NCBI RefSeq assembly: GCF_000262545.1
Contig: NZ_JH660660.1
Location: forward strand, 37,400-101,399
Direction of reading: 5' to 3'
DNA: 64,000 bases
Source of the DNA: Prevotella bivia DSM 20514
GTDB taxonomy: Bacteria > Bacteroidota > Bacteroidia > Bacteroidales > Bacteroidaceae
Shown piece by piece: positions 26,680 to 36,367 of this stretch (its first letter is position 1; each line of letters starts with the position of its first letter). Position numbers and translations under genes: made by a program. The notes under the pieces were generated by a model. That model was not told the DNA's origin. It saw nothing but the letters and a program-made list of their open reading frames with translations, and searched no databases.

Positions 26680-27669
26680 ATGATGAAACAAATAAATTGG
26701 GGGTTTATAGGCTGTGGCGAGGTTACCGAGCAGAAATCTGGTCCAGCGTTTAATCTAATTGCTGGTTCGCATGTTATGGCTGTGTTTAGCCGTAGCGAAC
26801 AAAAAGCGCGCAAGTATGCAGAAAAACACAATATAAGAAAGTGGTATACCGATGCTCAAGCTTTAGTGGACGATCCCGATGTAAATGCCATTTATATAGC
26901 AACGCCACCTGCTGCCCATGCTACTTTTGCCATTATGGCAATGCAGGCAGGTAAGCCTTGTTATATCGAAAAGCCATTGGCAGCTTCGTATGATGACTGT
27001 GTGCGTATTAATCGTATTTCGGAGAAAACGGGAGTGCCATGTTATGTGGCTTATTATCGACGTTATCTGCCCTATTTTCAGAAAGTAAAGCAGATGATTA
27101 CTGAAGGGGTTGTGGGCAAAGTACTTACTATTCAGGTGCGTTTTGCTGTTCCACCACGCGATCTTGACTATACTCAAGGCGAGGAACTTCCGTGGCGTTT
27201 GCAATCGAATATATCAGGAGGTGGTTATTTTTATGATCTCGCCCCACATCAGCTCGATTTGTTGCAAGACATATTTGGTGTTATCGTAAAGGCGCATGGC
27301 TATACGGCAAATAGGCGAGGATTATATAATGGAGTAGAAGATACTGTTAATGCTGTATTTCGCTTTGAGAGTGGGCTGACGGCTAGTGGTGCTTGGTGCT
27401 TTGCTGCCCACGAGAGCGCACGTGAAGATAGAATAGAAATATTTGGCGAAAAGGGTAGGCTAGCTTTCTCTGTATATACTTATGACCCTATTCGTTTACA
27501 TACGAGTGAGGGGATTAAGAATATAGAAGTGGAAAATCCTGCCTATGTTCAGTTGCCTATTATCAAATCGGTTATTGAGGATATGCAGGGATTGGGAGTA
27601 TGCCAATGTACAAGTATTAGTGCAACACCTACTAATTGGGTTATGGATAGAATATTGGGTAAGATCTAG
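26680..27669 (+). CDS. Gfo/Idh/MocA family oxidoreductase
   Basis: An NAD(P)-dependent dehydrogenase of about 329 aa. The N-terminal Rossmann motif is WGFIGCGEVTE; the family's EKP motif is in CYIEKPLAASY near residue 105, and GGGYFYDLAPHQLDLL contains the usual catalytic His region. The substrate, probably a sugar or inositol-like compound, is not deducible. The longer frame from 26656 overlaps the -7 box and is rejected; ATG 26680 and 26683 are adjacent candidates. It is divergent from engB and followed by DUF4421. Confidence 0.88.
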   Translation: MMKQINWGFIGCGEVTEQKSGPAFNLIAGSHVMAVFSRSEQKARKYAEKHNIRKWYTDAQALVDDPDVNAIYIATPPAAHATFAIMAMQAGKPCYIEKPLAASYDDCVRINRISEKTGVPCYVAYYRRYLPYFQKVKQMITEGVVGKVLTIQVRFAVPPRDLDYTQGEELPWRLQSNISGGGYFYDLAPHQLDLLQDIFGVIVKAHGYTANRRGLYNGVEDTVNAVFRFESGLTASGAWCFAAHESAREDRIEIFGEKGRLAFSVYTYDPIRLHTSEGIKNIEVENPAYVQLPIIKSVIEDMQGLGVCQCTSISATPTNWVMDRILGKI

Positions 27670-27706
27670 GGAAAGTTGTGAGAAAAAACTCACTACGATT
27701 TTTTTT

Positions 27707-28885
27707 ATGAAAACATTTGTTTTGCGCTTAGGATTATTATGCCTTCTTTTTCTTTACTTTACACAAGTTTCCTTTGCTAATGAGATAAAGGAGAAAGATA
27801 TTGTGGAAAGTAATTTAGATACTGTGCGGTGGATGAGAAGAGATACTACTTCCCAATGGTATCAACGACAATTGCGCAAGGCTAGAAAAGTAGTGCATCG
27901 CTTTAACGAAATAGACACAACTTATATAGAGCCACAGCGATATAACTTTACTGTTATGTTGCAAAATACTAATACTTACGAACATTATCGACTTAGTAGC
28001 TCATCGCATCAGAGTATTTCACTTGCGCCTAGAGCTAGTATAAAGATAGGTCCTTATTTTGGCTGGAGGTGGATATTTTTAGGCTATACGCTTGATGTAC
28101 GCCATTTCGATTTGTTTAGTGGTAGTAAAAGTACGAAGCAAGAATACGATTTGAGTTTGTATACTTCCATGATAGGGATTGATCTTTATTATCGCAAAAC
28201 AGGTAGCGATTTTAAAATTCGCCAACTCTATTTGGGTAAAGATATTAATACAGAGACTTTACGTGGGGTGGATTTTGGAGGATTATCCTCAAGTATCCGT
28301 GGTTTCAATATTTACTATATTTTTAATCATAGGCATTTCTCTTATCCTGCAGCATTTAGTCAGAGTACCGTACAAAGAAAATCGGCAGGTAGCCCACTTA
28401 TTGGTGTTGGTTATACAAGTCATAAGTTGTCTGTAAATTGGGATGAGCTAAATAGTCTTATCCATGATCGCTTGCAGGGTACAAATCCAGAAGCTCAACT
28501 TGATAGTACCATAATGTTTGAACAAGTGAAATATAAAGATATATCCATAAGTGGTGGTTATGCTTATAATTGGGTGTTCAAAAAGAATTGGCTTTTAGCA
28601 GCTTCATTATCTTTGGCACTGGCATACAAAACTAGTTCGGGTGATCTAAAGAGTAATAATAATATAGGTAACTTTGATTTTAAGAATATCAATATTGACG
28701 CTATTGGTCGGTTTGGATTAGTATATAATAATAGTAAGTGGTATGCAGGTATGAGTGCTATTCTACATGCTTACAATTATCGGAAAGAAAACTTTTCTAC
28801 GAATAACTTTTTTGGTAGTGTGAACCTCTATGCTGGTTTAAACTTTGGTAGAAAAAAGGCATCCAAAAAGAAAAAGAAATTATGA
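27707..28885 (+). CDS. exported DUF4421 family protein
   Basis: A 392-aa protein with a signal peptide (MKTFVLRLGLLCLLFLYFTQ) starting at ATG 27707; the upstream open frame overlaps the previous gene and is not used. The body is rich in alternating aromatic and polar strands (FSYPAAFSQ, SVNWDEL, WVFKKNWLLAASLSLALAY), ending with a strand and the basic tail GRKKASKKKKKL, consistent with an outer-membrane beta barrel. It matches what I know of DUF4421. It overlaps the DUF1460 gene by 4 bp, so the two are translationally coupled and may act together. Function unknown. Confidence 0.78.
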   Translation: MKTFVLRLGLLCLLFLYFTQVSFANEIKEKDIVESNLDTVRWMRRDTTSQWYQRQLRKARKVVHRFNEIDTTYIEPQRYNFTVMLQNTNTYEHYRLSSSSHQSISLAPRASIKIGPYFGWRWIFLGYTLDVRHFDLFSGSKSTKQEYDLSLYTSMIGIDLYYRKTGSDFKIRQLYLGKDINTETLRGVDFGGLSSSIRGFNIYYIFNHRHFSYPAAFSQSTVQRKSAGSPLIGVGYTSHKLSVNWDELNSLIHDRLQGTNPEAQLDSTIMFEQVKYKDISISGGYAYNWVFKKNWLLAASLSLALAYKTSSGDLKSNNNIGNFDFKNINIDAIGRFGLVYNNSKWYAGMSAILHAYNYRKENFSTNNFFGSVNLYAGLNFGRKKASKKKKKL

Positions 28886-29841
28886 ATTTGATAATAACTA
28901 TAATAACTGCTATCTTGCTAATATCATGTACTGCCAAGGCTAAACAGCGAGAAACTTTTCAACGGAATACTCCAGACCAATTAAAAACGCTTGCTTGTGA
29001 TACAATGAATATTAAATACATTGTAAACATGGATATGGAGGAAGTTAAGCAGATAGAGCATTTTATGAAGTTGTTTGCTATTTATAACCAGAAGCATAGC
29101 AAAGAGACTACCTTAATTTATATAGCAAGACAGTTTGTTGGTATACCCTATGTAGCACATACGCTTGATAAAACAGATGATGAACGGTTAGTAATCACTT
29201 TAAAAGGAATGGACTGCACCACTTATGTTGAAAACGTGGTAGCCTTTGCTCAATGTGCATTTAATAATAAAACAAAATGGTCTGACTTTCTTAATGCGAT
29301 AAAGCAAGTGCGTTATCGTGGAGGTAAGCTTAGTTATGAAAACCGTTTACATTACTTTGATTGGTGGTTAGAAGATAATGAGAAGAAGGGATTTGTAAAA
29401 GAGATGAATACCCTAGAATTTCCTTTTACGGCTACACAAACACTCAAGATAAATTATATGAGTGAAAACTATCTGTCGTATAATATGCTGCGAAATCACC
29501 CTGAACGAGTAAAAGCATTAAAGCTTTTAGAGGATAAAACAAATGGTAAGGTGGTACGTTATATTCCTACTTCTGCACTCAATGATAATACTACCCTACG
29601 TAAGGCAATTCATAATGGGGATATTCTAGGGTTAGTAACTAATAAGAAGAACCTAGATACTACTCATCTCGGAATAGCCATTTGGCATAAAGACGGACTT
29701 TATTTACTGAATGCTTCTAGCTTAAAGAAGAATGGAAGTAAGGTTGTGGAGCCTACTGAAACGCTCTATCAGTATCTTAAAGCTCGTCCTTTTAATCTTG
29801 GGGTGAGAGTGGGTAGGATAGAGCAATCAACGCTCTACTAA
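28882..29841 (+). CDS. DUF1460 lipoprotein, amidase-like (NlpC/P60 fold)
   Basis: A 319-aa predicted lipoprotein: N-terminal hydrophobic segment and lipobox LLISC with Cys16. The DUF1460 family has an NlpC/P60-like cysteine-peptidase fold, and structures have been described as N-acetylmuramoyl-alanine amidase-like. Here GMDCTTYVENVVAF holds the presumed nucleophile Cys and THLGIAIWHKDGLYLLNAS the His. Probably acts on peptidoglycan in the periplasm; substrate is inferred. The start ATG overlaps the DUF4421 stop (ATGA) and the 3' end overlaps recQ by 15 bp on the opposite strand. Confidence 0.85.
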   Translation: MNLIITIITAILLISCTAKAKQRETFQRNTPDQLKTLACDTMNIKYIVNMDMEEVKQIEHFMKLFAIYNQKHSKETTLIYIARQFVGIPYVAHTLDKTDDERLVITLKGMDCTTYVENVVAFAQCAFNNKTKWSDFLNAIKQVRYRGGKLSYENRLHYFDWWLEDNEKKGFVKEMNTLEFPFTATQTLKINYMSENYLSYNMLRNHPERVKALKLLEDKTNGKVVRYIPTSALNDNTTLRKAIHNGDILGLVTNKKNLDTTHLGIAIWHKDGLYLLNASSLKKNGSKVVEPTETLYQYLKARPFNLGVRVGRIEQSTLY

Positions 29842-31725
29842 CATTATCATATCTCCTTCTATTATAACCTTTTCCTCTGCTAACATCTCTTCAAGGATGT
29901 TTAAGGTTATTACCTCGTCTACGTATATGACTTTTATCTCTGTTATATGATGGTGTTTACCATCACTTAGCAGTATCATTATTCGCTCTTCTATATTCGC
30001 TGCTTGTGCTTTTTCTTTTTTGTGATAATCGGAAAGGCAAACATCACACTGCTCACAATCTTCTGTTTTTGTTTCACCAAAATAGCTCAACAATTGACGA
30101 CTGCGACATACTCTTTTATTTTCAGCATAGGCTATCACTGCATTTATACGCGTTGTAAACTCTGCTTTTCTATTTTCATATATATGCTCTGATAGAATAA
30201 GGTTCTCACCATCTTCACGATCACGTAAATAGGTGATAAGAGGCACCTTACGGCGAGGAATAAAACTAATGATACGTTTCTTATTAAGTTCTATCAATGC
30301 CATATAAGTTTGGTTCGTATCTATGCCTGCTTGCTGTGCTACCCAGCTCTCATCAATAAAGCAGTAATCAGAAAATAATCCACCATAACAACGTAACAAC
30401 GCTGTAACGACATCGTTCTCATTTTTTGATAGAGCGTTGAGACGGTAAAGATCATCACGATTTAATAAGAAGTGTACACGCGCACTATTATCAGGATTAG
30501 GCTCATAGTTAAGATACCCAGCACGATGAATGATTTGTAAAGCCGAATTAACACGAGTAGGAAAGTGTTTGAAATTAACACTAAACTTGTCGATAGGAAA
30601 TTCAAAGGTATGCCCTGCACCACTTCCTACACCTAGTTGATAGAAATAAGCTAGGTGATCATATACCTGTCTTATATATTCTTTTGGTGGAAAAGTTTCC
30701 TCTATACGGTTGGTAAGTTTTGCTTTGTCATGTCCATTGTAGAGCATTACGGCATAAGCCTTTTCTCCATCTCTTCCAGCTCTTCCTGCTTCTTGGAAGT
30801 AAGCTTCAAGCGAACTAGGACAATCAATATGAATAACCAACCTAACATCAGGTTTATCTATACCCATACCAAAGGCATTTGTTGCCACCATTACACGCAC
30901 TTTATCAGCTTGCCATTCGGTCTGTCTTTGATCTTTCACAGTATGCTCTAACCCTGCATGATACCAAGTGGCTGAAATTCCCTTTTTAAGTAGTAGTTCA
31001 GCAGTTTCCTTTGTTCGTTTTCTACTTCTACAATATACAATAGCAGTCTTAGGAATGGCAGTGAGGATATGGATCATCTCTGCATTCTTATCCTCTGTTT
31101 CACGTACAATATAAGCAAGGTTCTTACGTTCAAAACTCATACGAAAGACATTCTTATGAGCAAAACAGAGTTGTTCTTGAATATCATCAATGACTGCTGG
31201 AGTTGCAGTTGCTGTAAGAGCTAGGATTGGTATGTTGGGAATAAGTTTTCGGATATTTGCAATGGCTAGATAGGATGGTCGAAAATCATAGCCCCATTGG
31301 CTAATACAATGGGCTTCATCTACTGTGATGAAGCTCACTTTTATGCGCTTTAGTTTTGTCTGAAAAATGTCGGAAGCTATACGTTCTGGCGATATATAAA
31401 GTAATTTTACACCTCCAAAAATACAATTTTCAAGCGTAGCTACAATTTCGTTACGGTTCATACCAGAATAAATTGCAGCCGCTTGGATACCTTTTCGCTT
31501 TAAATGATCCACTTGATCTTTCATCAAAGCAATAAGGGGTGTGATTACAATACATACTCCTTCCTTAGCTAAAGCAGGTACTTGGAAAGTAATTGACTTA
31601 CCACCACCAGTAGGCATCAAGCCAAGAGTATCTTTCCCCTCACCTATACTTTCTATGATGTTTTGTTGTATGCCCCGGAAGTTCTCATACCCCCAATACT
31701 GTTGTAGAATATCTTTATAGGTCAT
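29827..31725 (-). CDS. recQ: ATP-dependent DNA helicase RecQ
   Basis: A 3'-5' DNA helicase for recombination and fork repair. The 632-aa protein has Walker A PTGGGKS near 38-44, DEAH (VDEAHCISQWGYDFR), motif IV-VI with QEAGRAGRDG, the zinc-binding domain (CRSRQLLSYFGET, then CEQCDVC) and a winged helix. The C-terminal 50 residues are too short for a clear HRDC domain. It lies 35 bp after recJ on the same strand, so the pair is likely cotranscribed. Confidence 0.95.
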   Translation of the reverse strand: MTYKDILQQYWGYENFRGIQQNIIESIGEGKDTLGLMPTGGGKSITFQVPALAKEGVCIVITPLIALMKDQVDHLKRKGIQAAAIYSGMNRNEIVATLENCIFGGVKLLYISPERIASDIFQTKLKRIKVSFITVDEAHCISQWGYDFRPSYLAIANIRKLIPNIPILALTATATPAVIDDIQEQLCFAHKNVFRMSFERKNLAYIVRETEDKNAEMIHILTAIPKTAIVYCRSRKRTKETAELLLKKGISATWYHAGLEHTVKDQRQTEWQADKVRVMVATNAFGMGIDKPDVRLVIHIDCPSSLEAYFQEAGRAGRDGEKAYAVMLYNGHDKAKLTNRIEETFPPKEYIRQVYDHLAYFYQLGVGSGAGHTFEFPIDKFSVNFKHFPTRVNSALQIIHRAGYLNYEPNPDNSARVHFLLNRDDLYRLNALSKNENDVVTALLRCYGGLFSDYCFIDESWVAQQAGIDTNQTYMALIELNKKRIISFIPRRKVPLITYLRDREDGENLILSEHIYENRKAEFTTRINAVIAYAENKRVCRSRQLLSYFGETKTEDCEQCDVCLSDYHKKEKAQAANIEERIMILLSDGKHHHITEIKVIYVDEVITLNILEEMLAEEKVIIEGDMIMLVER

Positions 31726-31760
31726 GGGTACTAATCTGTAAAAAGCGGAAAAGAAAAAAA

Positions 31761-33485
31761 CTATTCACTCTCGGTACGTCGAATATCTTCTATTTGTAAT
31801 TGCACTAGATTGCGTTTGAACACATTCTCCTCAATAGTAAACGCGATGTCAAACGATCGCTTCGATTTAATATATCTTGCAGAGGCACTTTGTCCGAAGG
31901 CAATACCATTCATTACGTTGTTTGATTTCGAGTCAACAAGCTCTAATTTAATATGTTCTTGCTCTCTACCCACCACTTTGCTAGTACCAAAATCGTATAC
32001 ACCTTCTGTCGAGAATATTGGTTTAGGATTGCTAGGACCAAAGGGAGCAAAGCGCTTTAAATCGTTATGCAATTTCTTAGTAATGTCCTTAAAATCAATA
32101 TTGGCATCAATATTAAGAATTGGTTCTTGCTGATGTGGCTGAATATGGTTGTCAATAAAGGCTTGTAATCGTTCACGGAAAGTTTTTACATCAGCCCATT
32201 TAAGGGTTAAGCCTGCAGCATAAGTATGACCTCCAAAATTGATTAATAGGTCTCGACAGCTTTTTATAGCCTCGTAGATATCAAAGCCTGCCACACTACG
32301 AGCTGATCCTGTAGCATACTCTCCATCTTTAGTAAGGACAATAGTTGGGCGAAAATAGATTTCAGTTAATCGTGAAGCTACAATACCTACCACACCTTTT
32401 TTCCAATGCTCATCATACAGTACAATACTCGATTGATGTTTCTGGTTTTCCAAGCGCTCTACAATATTGTTTGCTTCTTCTGTCATCTGACGATCCACGC
32501 CCTTACGCTGTTCGTTATATTCGTCAATGTGTTTAGCTGCTTTTACAGCTTCAGCAAAGTCGCGTTCTACAAGAAGATCTACACTCTCTTTGCCTGTTTC
32601 CATACGTCCACTAGCATTGATACGAGGTCCTATCTTAAAAATAATGTCGCTCATCTCTAGTTCACGTTCTGATAGCCCACAAATATCAATAATAGCTTTC
32701 AAGCCGAGACTAGGGTTTTGATTCAATTGTTTTAACCCATGATAGGCTAAAATTCGGTTTTCATCTACAACAGGAACTAAGTCGGCTGCTATGCTTACAG
32801 CACAAAAGTCGAGTAGGGGAACAAGCCTAGAAAAAGGAATATTATTATTCTTTGCAAAAGCTTGCATAAACTTGAAGCCCACACCACAACCACAAAGATG
32901 CTTAAAAGGATAACTATCATCTTTGCGTTTAGGGTTAAGAATAGCTACAGCTGGAGGCATTATTTCGTCAGGTACGTGGTGATCGCAGATAATAAAGTCG
33001 ATGCCTTGCTCCTTTGCATAAGTAATCTCTTCTATAGCTTTGATGCCACAGTCGAGAATAATGATTAGCTTTACACTTGTTTCTTTAGCAAAATCAATAC
33101 CTTTTTTGCTTACTCCATAGCCTTCTTCATAGCGATCTGGAATATAATAATCAATATTTGAATAATATTGACGCAAGAATTTATAAACCAATGCTACCGA
33201 TGTACATCCATCTACATCATAATCGCCATAAACAAGAATACGTTCTTTACGCCCCATAGCATCATTCAAACGATCGACGGCAGCATCCATATCCTTCATT
33301 AGAAACGGATTAATTAAGTCGGCTAACTGCGGACGAAAGAAGCGTTTAGCTGCACTTTCAGTAGTGATGCCACGCCTTATTAGAATAAGGGCGAGTATAG
33401 GGCTAATGCTCAACTTCTCTCCTAATTCCTTAGCAGCACTCTCTTCTTGCTGAGTTGGTGATATATGTTTCCACGTAAAGTGCAT
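31761..33485 (-). CDS. recJ: single-stranded-DNA exonuclease RecJ
   Basis: A 5'-3' ssDNA exonuclease of the DHH superfamily that works with RecQ. The 574-aa protein has VYGDYDVDGCTS (motif I), ILDCGIKA and the signature CDHHVPD, plus the DHHA1 motif GRMETG and GGHTYAAGLTL in the C-terminal half. Length is usual for RecJ. First gene of the recJ-recQ pair; a poor -7 match (TAACTTTA) lies upstream on the minus strand. Confidence 0.95.
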   Translation of the reverse strand: MHFTWKHISPTQQEESAAKELGEKLSISPILALILIRRGITTESAAKRFFRPQLADLINPFLMKDMDAAVDRLNDAMGRKERILVYGDYDVDGCTSVALVYKFLRQYYSNIDYYIPDRYEEGYGVSKKGIDFAKETSVKLIIILDCGIKAIEEITYAKEQGIDFIICDHHVPDEIMPPAVAILNPKRKDDSYPFKHLCGCGVGFKFMQAFAKNNNIPFSRLVPLLDFCAVSIAADLVPVVDENRILAYHGLKQLNQNPSLGLKAIIDICGLSERELEMSDIIFKIGPRINASGRMETGKESVDLLVERDFAEAVKAAKHIDEYNEQRKGVDRQMTEEANNIVERLENQKHQSSIVLYDEHWKKGVVGIVASRLTEIYFRPTIVLTKDGEYATGSARSVAGFDIYEAIKSCRDLLINFGGHTYAAGLTLKWADVKTFRERLQAFIDNHIQPHQQEPILNIDANIDFKDITKKLHNDLKRFAPFGPSNPKPIFSTEGVYDFGTSKVVGREQEHIKLELVDSKSNNVMNGIAFGQSASARYIKSKRSFDIAFTIEENVFKRNLVQLQIEDIRRTESE

Positions 33486-33521
33486 TTTGTTTAAATTTGT
33501 TTCAGCTGTAAAGTTACAAAA

Positions 33522-33553
33522 AAAAGCGTAAATCGGTTAAGATTTACGCTTTT
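33522..33553 (-). terminator. terminator of the C1B peptidase gene
   Basis: AAAAGCGTAAATC (33522-33534) and GATTTACGCTTTT (33541-33553) pair perfectly with a 6-nt loop. On the minus strand the stem is followed by further T, giving a strong intrinsic terminator 25 bp after the peptidase stop. Confidence 0.85.
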
Positions 33554-33578
33554 AATATTTTCTTTTGATCTAACAATA

Positions 33579-34781
33579 TTATATGCCTAGCTTCTTACGA
33601 ATATCCTTTGGCACTGCATTCTTGTTAACCATGAAGTCCATTGTGTTTGCTGCAATGAAGGTCTTTGTGATATACCAAATACCTTTATAAGCACCTGTTT
33701 CACCCCAAGAATTCTTTACCATATAGTATTCCTTGCCATTCTGATCTTTAGCAATACCAAAGATTACCATACCGTGATCATCAGTAAGTTCCCAATTATC
33801 AAAACGTTCCTGACGTAGCTCTTGTGAAGCCTTTACTTCTGGCACGTTAACGCCAAGTTCGGCAATGATATCTTTTTTCTTAGCAGCAGAAAGACCCAAC
33901 CAACGAGCCATATCGCTACCTTTAGTGCTTTGAATCTTCTTGCCATCAACCATGTATGCAAGACCATCGCGAGTGAACCCTGGTTCACTAACATCACCAC
34001 CCCATGCAATAGTGTAACCATTCATAACAGCGTTATCAATGATCTTCATCATTTCTTCCATAGGTAAGTTCCATGAAGCAGGCTGACGCCAGTTGTCTTG
34101 TACCTCTACAGGGAATGCTGTATAGAAAGGATGGTGGGTATAAGAGGTAAATGTTTCATAATCGTTCCAATTTAGTCCAAGACTAGCAGCAAAAGACTTT
34201 GGAGTGTAGGTCTTGCCTTTGTAAGTGAAACTTTCTGGACACTTACCAAGATAAGCATCTAAAATAGACTGTAATCCTTGTTTCCATTGGTTAGAAATCT
34301 TAGGAGCCTTATTAGTAGCAACAGCTTTTACATAAGGTTCCATAACAGAGAAGAACTCATTGAAGTTATAAAGAGAGTCGCCTGTCAAAGAACCAGGGAA
34401 AGGCATAGCGTCTTGTGGGCAAATACCATAATTTTTTAAAACATAGAGTACATCATATGCCGAGCCACCTTGAGAGAACTGAGCATCACCGTGCATACGA
34501 ACAACGGTTTTAGCACGATCCATATAGTTTTTGTTAGCAACAAAGCTCTCGCATAGATCATAAGTTTTGCCTGTCTTTTTTAAGATCTCTGCTTCAAAGA
34601 AACTTAAAGTAGAGTAGTCCCAACAAGTACCTGAACGATTTTGATCCTTAATACTTGTAATAGGGTTCTCCTTTACAATAGTAAATACAGGCTTGTTAGC
34701 CTTTGCAGCTTCCTTTTGATCGGCTGCACTTACAGATGTCGCAAAAAGAACGGCAGCTGTCAATGTTAGAATTTTATTCAT
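33579..34781 (-). CDS. exported C1B cysteine peptidase (bleomycin hydrolase/aminopeptidase C family)
   Basis: A 400-aa protein with a signal peptide (MNKILTLTAAVLFATSVSAA), so the start at 34781 is preferred over 34805. The C1B family are papain-like aminopeptidases, usually cytoplasmic hexamers in other bacteria and yeast; here the enzyme is exported. The catalytic Cys is in IKDQNRSGTCWDYST (Cys53), the His in DDHGMVIFG and the Asn in KNSWGE. Probably trims peptides in the periplasm, which suits an asaccharolytic or peptide-fermenting lifestyle. Single gene with its own terminator. Confidence 0.88.
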   Translation of the reverse strand: MNKILTLTAAVLFATSVSAADQKEAAKANKPVFTIVKENPITSIKDQNRSGTCWDYSTLSFFEAEILKKTGKTYDLCESFVANKNYMDRAKTVVRMHGDAQFSQGGSAYDVLYVLKNYGICPQDAMPFPGSLTGDSLYNFNEFFSVMEPYVKAVATNKAPKISNQWKQGLQSILDAYLGKCPESFTYKGKTYTPKSFAASLGLNWNDYETFTSYTHHPFYTAFPVEVQDNWRQPASWNLPMEEMMKIIDNAVMNGYTIAWGGDVSEPGFTRDGLAYMVDGKKIQSTKGSDMARWLGLSAAKKKDIIAELGVNVPEVKASQELRQERFDNWELTDDHGMVIFGIAKDQNGKEYYMVKNSWGETGAYKGIWYITKTFIAANTMDFMVNKNAVPKDIRKKLGI

Positions 34782-34875
34782 ACTTCTTTTTTTAGCCCCT
34801 TTCAAACTCTGTCTTTTTATAATCTTTGAGTCTTATTAGAGGTTTTAAATTTTATAGTTAATAAATAGTTAGTTA

Positions 34876-36276
34876 TTAATTCGAAGCCATATAATCCTCA
34901 ATATCCTTTGGATGATAAGGAATTCTGTCTTTACCAATGAAGCGACAACCGTCTTTTGTAATTAAGATGTCGTCCTCTATACGAATACCTCCAAAGTCCT
35001 TATACTTGTCAAGATCATCGAAGTTTAAGAAGTCTGCACAATATCCACTTGCTCTCCAATCGTCAATAAGATCAGGAATAAAGTAGATACCAGGCTCATC
35101 AGTAACCACAAAGCCTTCTTCCAAACGTCTTCCCATACGTAAAGCGTTAGTACCAAACTGTTCTAGGTTAGGGCGTGTTTCTTCGTCAAAGCCAACATTA
35201 ATTTGGTCAAGTGCCTCCATATCGTGTACATCCATTCCCATCATGTGTCCTAAGCCGTGTGGTAAAAATATAGCATGTGCGCCTGCTGCAAGCGCATCAT
35301 CGGTGTTGCCCTTTGCTAGACCTAGTTCCTTCATACGATCGAAGATAATGCGACAAACTGCAAAATGTACGTCTTTATATTTCATACCTGGCTTAGAAAT
35401 AGCCAATGCGGCATCGTGTGCTTCCTCTACAGCAGAATAAATATCCAACTGACGTTGAGTAAACTTGCCATTTACAGGAAATGTTCTAGTATTGTCAGAG
35501 CAGTAATGCTCCATCGTTTCACCGCCACAATCGCATAATACCAAACGTCCATCTTTCAAAATGTTCATAGATGGATTTCCGTGCATAATCTCACCATGTT
35601 GTGAGAAGATAATAGGGAACGAAACCATTGACCCTAACGAGTTAGCAATGCCTTCTATCTGACCAGCGACAAACTTCTCTGTTAGTCCAGGCTTGGTGAT
35701 ACGCATTGCCGTTGTGTGCATGTTATAGCCAATAATAGCAGCACGTTCTAGCTCTTCAATCTCTGCTACACTCTTTACCGATCGCATCTTGACAACGGCT
35801 TTAATCAACTCTAAGCTAGCTGCTTCTTTCTGCCTGCTAGGGTGAATGCCTAACAAATCGAAGATTTGAATTTTAATGTCTGCACGATAAGGTGGCAAGA
35901 AATGAATTTTACGCTTTAAGCGTATAGCCTCTTGGCATACCTCATCTAAATGCTTCATTGGAGCAGTAGCAGCTACGCCTACAGCTTCAGCCATATCCTT
36001 TACAGAGTCAACACTACCAAACCAAACAATATCTTCTATATCAATATCATTACCGATTAATAACTCCTTGTCGTTATCAACGTCAATAACACCAACCAAA
36101 CCCTCTCTTTGTTGTCCAAAGTAGTAGAGAAAAGAAGAATCTTGTCGAAATGGAGAATATCCATTTGCAGGGCAGTTTGCAGGCGAGTCATTATTTCCAA
36201 ATAAAACAATGATACCACTTTTAACAAGCTTTTTTAGCTCATTACGCCTTTCTATGTATGTATCTTTGCTAAACAT
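34876..36276 (-). CDS. Xaa-Pro aminopeptidase (M24B)
   Basis: A metallopeptidase that removes an N-terminal residue before proline. The 466-aa protein has the creatinase/prolidase N-terminal domain and the pita-bread domain with metal ligands in LVLCDCGGE (Asp), SDNTRTF (Asp), LPHGLGHMMGMDVHD (His), VVTDEPGIYF (Glu) and GGIRIEDDILI (Glu). No signal peptide, so cytoplasmic. TATCTTTG on the minus strand (complement of 36309-36316) is a likely -7 box and lies back to back with that of the patatin gene. Confidence 0.92.
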   Translation of the reverse strand: MFSKDTYIERRNELKKLVKSGIIVLFGNNDSPANCPANGYSPFRQDSSFLYYFGQQREGLVGVIDVDNDKELLIGNDIDIEDIVWFGSVDSVKDMAEAVGVAATAPMKHLDEVCQEAIRLKRKIHFLPPYRADIKIQIFDLLGIHPSRQKEAASLELIKAVVKMRSVKSVAEIEELERAAIIGYNMHTTAMRITKPGLTEKFVAGQIEGIANSLGSMVSFPIIFSQHGEIMHGNPSMNILKDGRLVLCDCGGETMEHYCSDNTRTFPVNGKFTQRQLDIYSAVEEAHDAALAISKPGMKYKDVHFAVCRIIFDRMKELGLAKGNTDDALAAGAHAIFLPHGLGHMMGMDVHDMEALDQINVGFDEETRPNLEQFGTNALRMGRRLEEGFVVTDEPGIYFIPDLIDDWRASGYCADFLNFDDLDKYKDFGGIRIEDDILITKDGCRFIGKDRIPYHPKDIEDYMASN

Positions 36277-36308
36277 GTTGTAAGTTTTATAGTATATTGA
36301 TTATGCTG

Positions 36309-36345
36309 CAAAGATAAGTAATTTCATTTTAATTATGTAACTTTG
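36309..36345. promoter_or_regulatory. divergent -7 boxes (M24B and patatin genes)
   Basis: CAAAGATA at 36309-36316 reads TATCTTTG on the minus strand for the M24B gene. TAACTTTG at 36338-36345 faces the patatin gene, 22 bp before its ATG. Clear -33 boxes are not visible for either. Confidence 0.5.
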
Positions 36346-36367
36346 TCATGTAAAAATTCGAAACTTT

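Noticed and set aside
27545..27706. 54-residue N-terminal extension of the DUF4421 protein
   Set aside because: It overlaps the oxidoreductase gene out of frame and precedes a standard signal peptide at 27707.
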